Part shown: piece by piece, positions 29,284-31,827 of the stretch
How the letters are laid out: each line of letters begins with the position of its first letter
Position numbering within the stretch: position 1 is the stretch's first letter
Origin: an uncultured Oscillospiraceae bacterium
GTDB lineage: Bacteria; Bacillota; Clostridia; Oscillospirales; Oscillospiraceae
DNA length: 31,827 nucleotides
Assembly: GCA_934597165.1 (NCBI GenBank)
Contig: CAKTQP010000022.1
Span: 1-31,827 of the forward strand
Direction of reading: 5' to 3'
Position numbers and translations under genes: made by a program
Notes under the pieces: model-generated
Told to the model about the DNA's origin: nothing
What the model saw: the letters and a program-made list of their open reading frames with translations, nothing else
Databases searched by the model: none

Positions 29284-30498
29284 TTACTGATGATAGGTGC
29301 TCAGGAAGTCACCGATGTCCTCGATAGCCTTCTTCAGCTCGTGTGCCTCAGGCAGCAGGACCAGACGGAAGTGGTCGGGTTCGGGCCAATCGAAGCCGCT
29401 GCCGGCCACCAGCAGGATGTGCTTCTCGTGGAGCAGATCCAGGGCGAACTTCCGGTCGTCGGTGATGCCGAACTGTTCGATGTCCAGCTTGGGGAAGACG
29501 TAGAACGCAGCCTGGTTGCGGACGAAGGTCAGGCCAGGGATCTTTTCCAGGGCGTCGCAGGCAGCCTTGCTCTGTTCGTACAGGCGGCCGCCGGGGCTCA
29601 TCATCTGCTTGGTATAGGCGGAGTCCTCCAGGGCGGCGGGGATGACCAGCTGGGTCAGAGCGTTGCCGCACAGACGCATGGCGGCCAGAGCGGTCAGGGC
29701 TGCCTTGTAGTCCTTGGTCAGCTCGTCAGGGCCGCTGACGCACATCCAGCCGCAGCGGAAGCCGCAGACCACGTGGCTCTTGGACAGGCCGTTGAAGGTG
29801 ATGACGGGCAGGTCGGGGCACAGGGAGGCGGTGGACACGTGAACGGCGTCGCCCAGCAGCAGACGGTCATAGATCTCGTCGCTGAAGATGAGCAGCTTGT
29901 TCTCGCGGGCCACTTCCACCAGTTCCTTCAGCAGCTCGGGGCCGTAGATGACGCCGGTGGGGTTGTTGGGGTTGATGATGAGGATGGCGCGGGTGCGCTC
30001 GGTGATGAGGCTCTTGATCTCCTCGGGGTCGGGCTGCCAGTTGTTCTCCTGGTGGCAGCGGTAGAACACCGGAGTGGCCTCGGCCAGATAGGCGGAGTTG
30101 GTCCACAGGGAGTAGCTGGGGGACGGGATCAAAATCTCGTCGCCGGGGTTGAGCAGAGCGGTCAGGCACATGGGAGCCAGTTCGCTGACGCCGTTGCCGA
30201 TGTAGATATCGTCAGGAGTGAAGCTGGTGATGCCCTTGCTCTGTTCATAAGCCCAGATGGCCTCACGGGCGGCGGGCATACCTTTGAGGTCGCAGTAAGC
30301 AACGGCTTTATCCGCATTCTCCACCAGAGCATTGCGGACGGAGTCGGGCATCTTGAAACCAAAGGTTGCAGGATTGCCGGTATTCAGCTTCAAAATGGGG
30401 ATACCGGCGGCGCTCATGCGGTTCGCTTCCTGGAAGATAGGACCACGGATATCAGAATGGACTTTTTTCATTCTGCCTGCACACATAATAGGATTCAC
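29284..30498 (-). CDS. alaA: PLP-dependent aminotransferase, AlaA type
   Basis: A 404-residue class I/II aminotransferase. Features are DIRGPIFQEANRM and KLNTGNPATFGF near the N terminus, typical of AlaA-type alanine transaminases. IGNGVSELAPM binds the cofactor phosphate, INPNNPTGVIYG and SDEIYDRL carry cofactor contacts, and the Schiff-base lysine is K240 in FNGLSKSHVVCGFRCGW. It would interconvert pyruvate and alanine with glutamate. I chose GTG 30498 because AAGGAGG at 30513-30507 is 8 nt upstream; ATG 30540 would put that site inside the gene. Confidence 0.88.
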   Translation of the reverse strand: MNPIMCAGRMKKVHSDIRGPIFQEANRMSAAGIPILKLNTGNPATFGFKMPDSVRNALVENADKAVAYCDLKGMPAAREAIWAYEQSKGITSFTPDDIYIGNGVSELAPMCLTALLNPGDEILIPSPSYSLWTNSAYLAEATPVFYRCHQENNWQPDPEEIKSLITERTRAILIINPNNPTGVIYGPELLKELVEVARENKLLIFSDEIYDRLLLGDAVHVSTASLCPDLPVITFNGLSKSHVVCGFRCGWMCVSGPDELTKDYKAALTALAAMRLCGNALTQLVIPAALEDSAYTKQMMSPGGRLYEQSKAACDALEKIPGLTFVRNQAAFYVFPKLDIEQFGITDDRKFALDLLHEKHILLVAGSGFDWPEPDHFRLVLLPEAHELKKAIEDIGDFLSTYHQ

Positions 30499-30704
30499 AG
30501 AAGATTCCTCCTTATAAAAATTTGCAAGTTTTTCTTTCAACTCTATTATTCTAACGGATATTTCCCGTAAAATCTACCCCATTCGCAAAAAAATTTGCAT
30601 AAATTTTTCTCTCCCGCGTCACAGTCAGCCGTGCAATCTCCATTCTTTTGGAGAATTCTCGCAATTTACCGCGCTAACATCCAATCATTGCCAGTTCACA
30701 CCCG

Positions 30705-31827
30705 TCACTCCCCCGCCTTAAAGTTGTAAATGGGGCGGATGACCTTGGAGATTTCAGCGGTGGGCGTGATCTGTTCCACGATGGTCTCCATGCTCTTGTA
30801 GGCCATGGGGCACTCGTCCAGGGTTTCCGCTCGCACCGATGTGGTGTAGATGTCCCCCATGGCTTTACGGAACTGGGAGACGGTGAACTGCTGCCGTGCC
30901 GCCGCTCGGCTGAACAGACGGCCTGCGCCGTGGGGTGCGGAGCAGTTCCAATCCTCGTTGCCCTTGCCCACGCAGAGGAGACTGCCGTCCCGCATATTGA
31001 TGGGGATGAGCAGGGTCTCCCCCGCCTGCGCCGAGACCGCGCCCTTGCGGAGGATGCGGTGCTCTACATCAATATAGTTGTGGATGGTGGTGAAAGGTTC
31101 CTCGGTGTCCCACTTCATCCCCTTCACCAGCTCCCGCACCATGGCCTTCCGGTTCAGCTCCGCGAACTGCTGCACCAGCTTCATATCGTGGAGGTAGTCC
31201 TCCAACAGGTCGCCGGTCACGTAGGCAAGCGCCTTGGGAATGTCGGTCAAAATCTGCTTCTTGGCGGCCTTCACCTGCTTGGAGATTTCTCGCTCCCGTC
31301 CCTGGGCTTTCAAGCTCTCGATGAGTGCCTCGATGGACTGCTTGTCCCGGCGGTTCAGCGCCTGATACCCGGCCTCCTGGTAGTAGTGGGACACCTGCAA
31401 GCCTAGGTGCCGGCTGCCGGAGTGGATGACCAGGTAGCGCTGCCCGGCGTCGTCCACGTCCAGCTCGATGAAGTGGTTGCCGCCGCCCAGGGTGCCGATG
31501 CTCTTGCAGGCGCGATCCAGGTTCACGGCGTGGGCGCAGCGGAGCTGGGTCAGGTCGATTTGGTCGTTGTAGGGGTGGTAGCTGTCCCGGACGGTGAGGC
31601 CAGACGGTATCTTGCTGTAGATGAGCTTGTCCAGCCGCGCAAGCTCCATCCGCTTGCCGGACACCGGCACCGTCTCCATGCCGCAACCGATATCCACCCC
31701 CACCAGGTTGGGCACCACCTTGTCCCCGATGGTCAGGGTGGTGCCGATGGTGCAGCCCACCCCGGCGTGGACGTCGGGCATGATGCGTATCTTGCTGCCC
31801 GCCGCGAAGGGTTGGTCGCAGAGGGTT
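30705..31827 (-). CDS. rtcB: RtcB-family RNA ligase, N terminus cut by the window edge
   Basis: The visible C-terminal 373 residues include GSKIRIMPDVHAGVGCTIGTT, the metal-binding cysteine in VGVDIGCGME, GGGNHFIELD, VIHSGSRHLG, and the guanylation histidine region CSAPHGAGRLFSR. RtcB joins RNA ends with 2',3'-cyclic phosphate to 5'-hydroxyl using GTP and Mn2+, acting in RNA repair. The frame is open to the right edge, so the start lies outside. An ATG at 31781 is inside a conserved motif and is not the start. The gap 30499-30704 holds no gene. Confidence 0.92.
   Translation of the reverse strand, partial: TLCDQPFAAGSKIRIMPDVHAGVGCTIGTTLTIGDKVVPNLVGVDIGCGMETVPVSGKRMELARLDKLIYSKIPSGLTVRDSYHPYNDQIDLTQLRCAHAVNLDRACKSIGTLGGGNHFIELDVDDAGQRYLVIHSGSRHLGLQVSHYYQEAGYQALNRRDKQSIEALIESLKAQGREREISKQVKAAKKQILTDIPKALAYVTGDLLEDYLHDMKLVQQFAELNRKAMVRELVKGMKWDTEEPFTTIHNYIDVEHRILRKGAVSAQAGETLLIPINMRDGSLLCVGKGNEDWNCSAPHGAGRLFSRAAARQQFTVSQFRKAMGDIYTTSVRAETLDECPMAYKSMETIVEQITPTAEISKVIRPIYNFKAGE

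Noticed and set aside
1..31827. CRISPR array, tRNA or rRNA gene
   Set aside because: No regularly spaced repeat array and no cloverleaf or rRNA-like segment was recognised by eye on either strand.

Overview
The window reads as chromosome of a GC-rich, endospore-forming member of the Clostridia, probably Oscillospiraceae-like. Evidence for this is the spore-coat cotJ genes, the cortex amidase cwlD, strong AGGAGG ribosome sites with frequent GTG/TTG starts, and the protein repertoire. Species cannot be named from sequence alone.

1-~16447: the right-hand part of a siphovirus-type (HK97-like) prophage, all on the + strand. The order is HNH endonuclease, small and large terminase, portal, ClpP-like protease, capsid, four neck/connector proteins, tail tube, tail-assembly chaperone with a probable -1 frameshift extension, tape measure, distal tail, tail-associated protein, fibre-like protein, small lysis-region protein, holin and a three-domain endolysin. 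An AT-rich membrane-protein cargo gene with its own promoter ends the prophage. Integrase and early genes lie left of the window. The prophage ends inside cotJC, leaving a 65-codon 5' stub of that spore-coat gene beside a cotJA-cotJB fusion gene, a skin-like arrangement.

17277-19365: cwlD and radA. 19375-22872: the most unusual part. A 15-bp word (AAAAGTCAACAAAAT) occurs three times, each time beginning a dif-like inverted repeat. The third copy sits just upstream of a full-length Xer recombinase gene (22873-23844). Between copies 2 and 3 lies a ~2.95-kb element. It holds a structured origin region with a CTTGATA hairpin, an HUH rolling-circle replication initiator with a two-tyrosine motif, a small conserved protein, a catalytic-domain-only tyrosine recombinase and a promoter-driven, very GC-rich structured region. 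Between copies 1 and 2 lies a 403-bp unit with a paralogue of the small protein. I read this as a tiny replicative element parked at a chromosomal Xer site.

23866-31827: host genes, mostly on the - strand. They are a cysteine hydrolase; a translationally coupled response regulator-kinase-PepSY lipoprotein operon; a divergent secreted FN3-FN3-PepSY protein whose promoter shares the same tandem TTCTCAT operator; a methyltransferase under paired palindromic operators; an AlaA-type aminotransferase; and the C-terminal part of an RtcB RNA ligase gene. Genes before the Xer site run mainly + and those after mainly -, as expected near a replication terminus.
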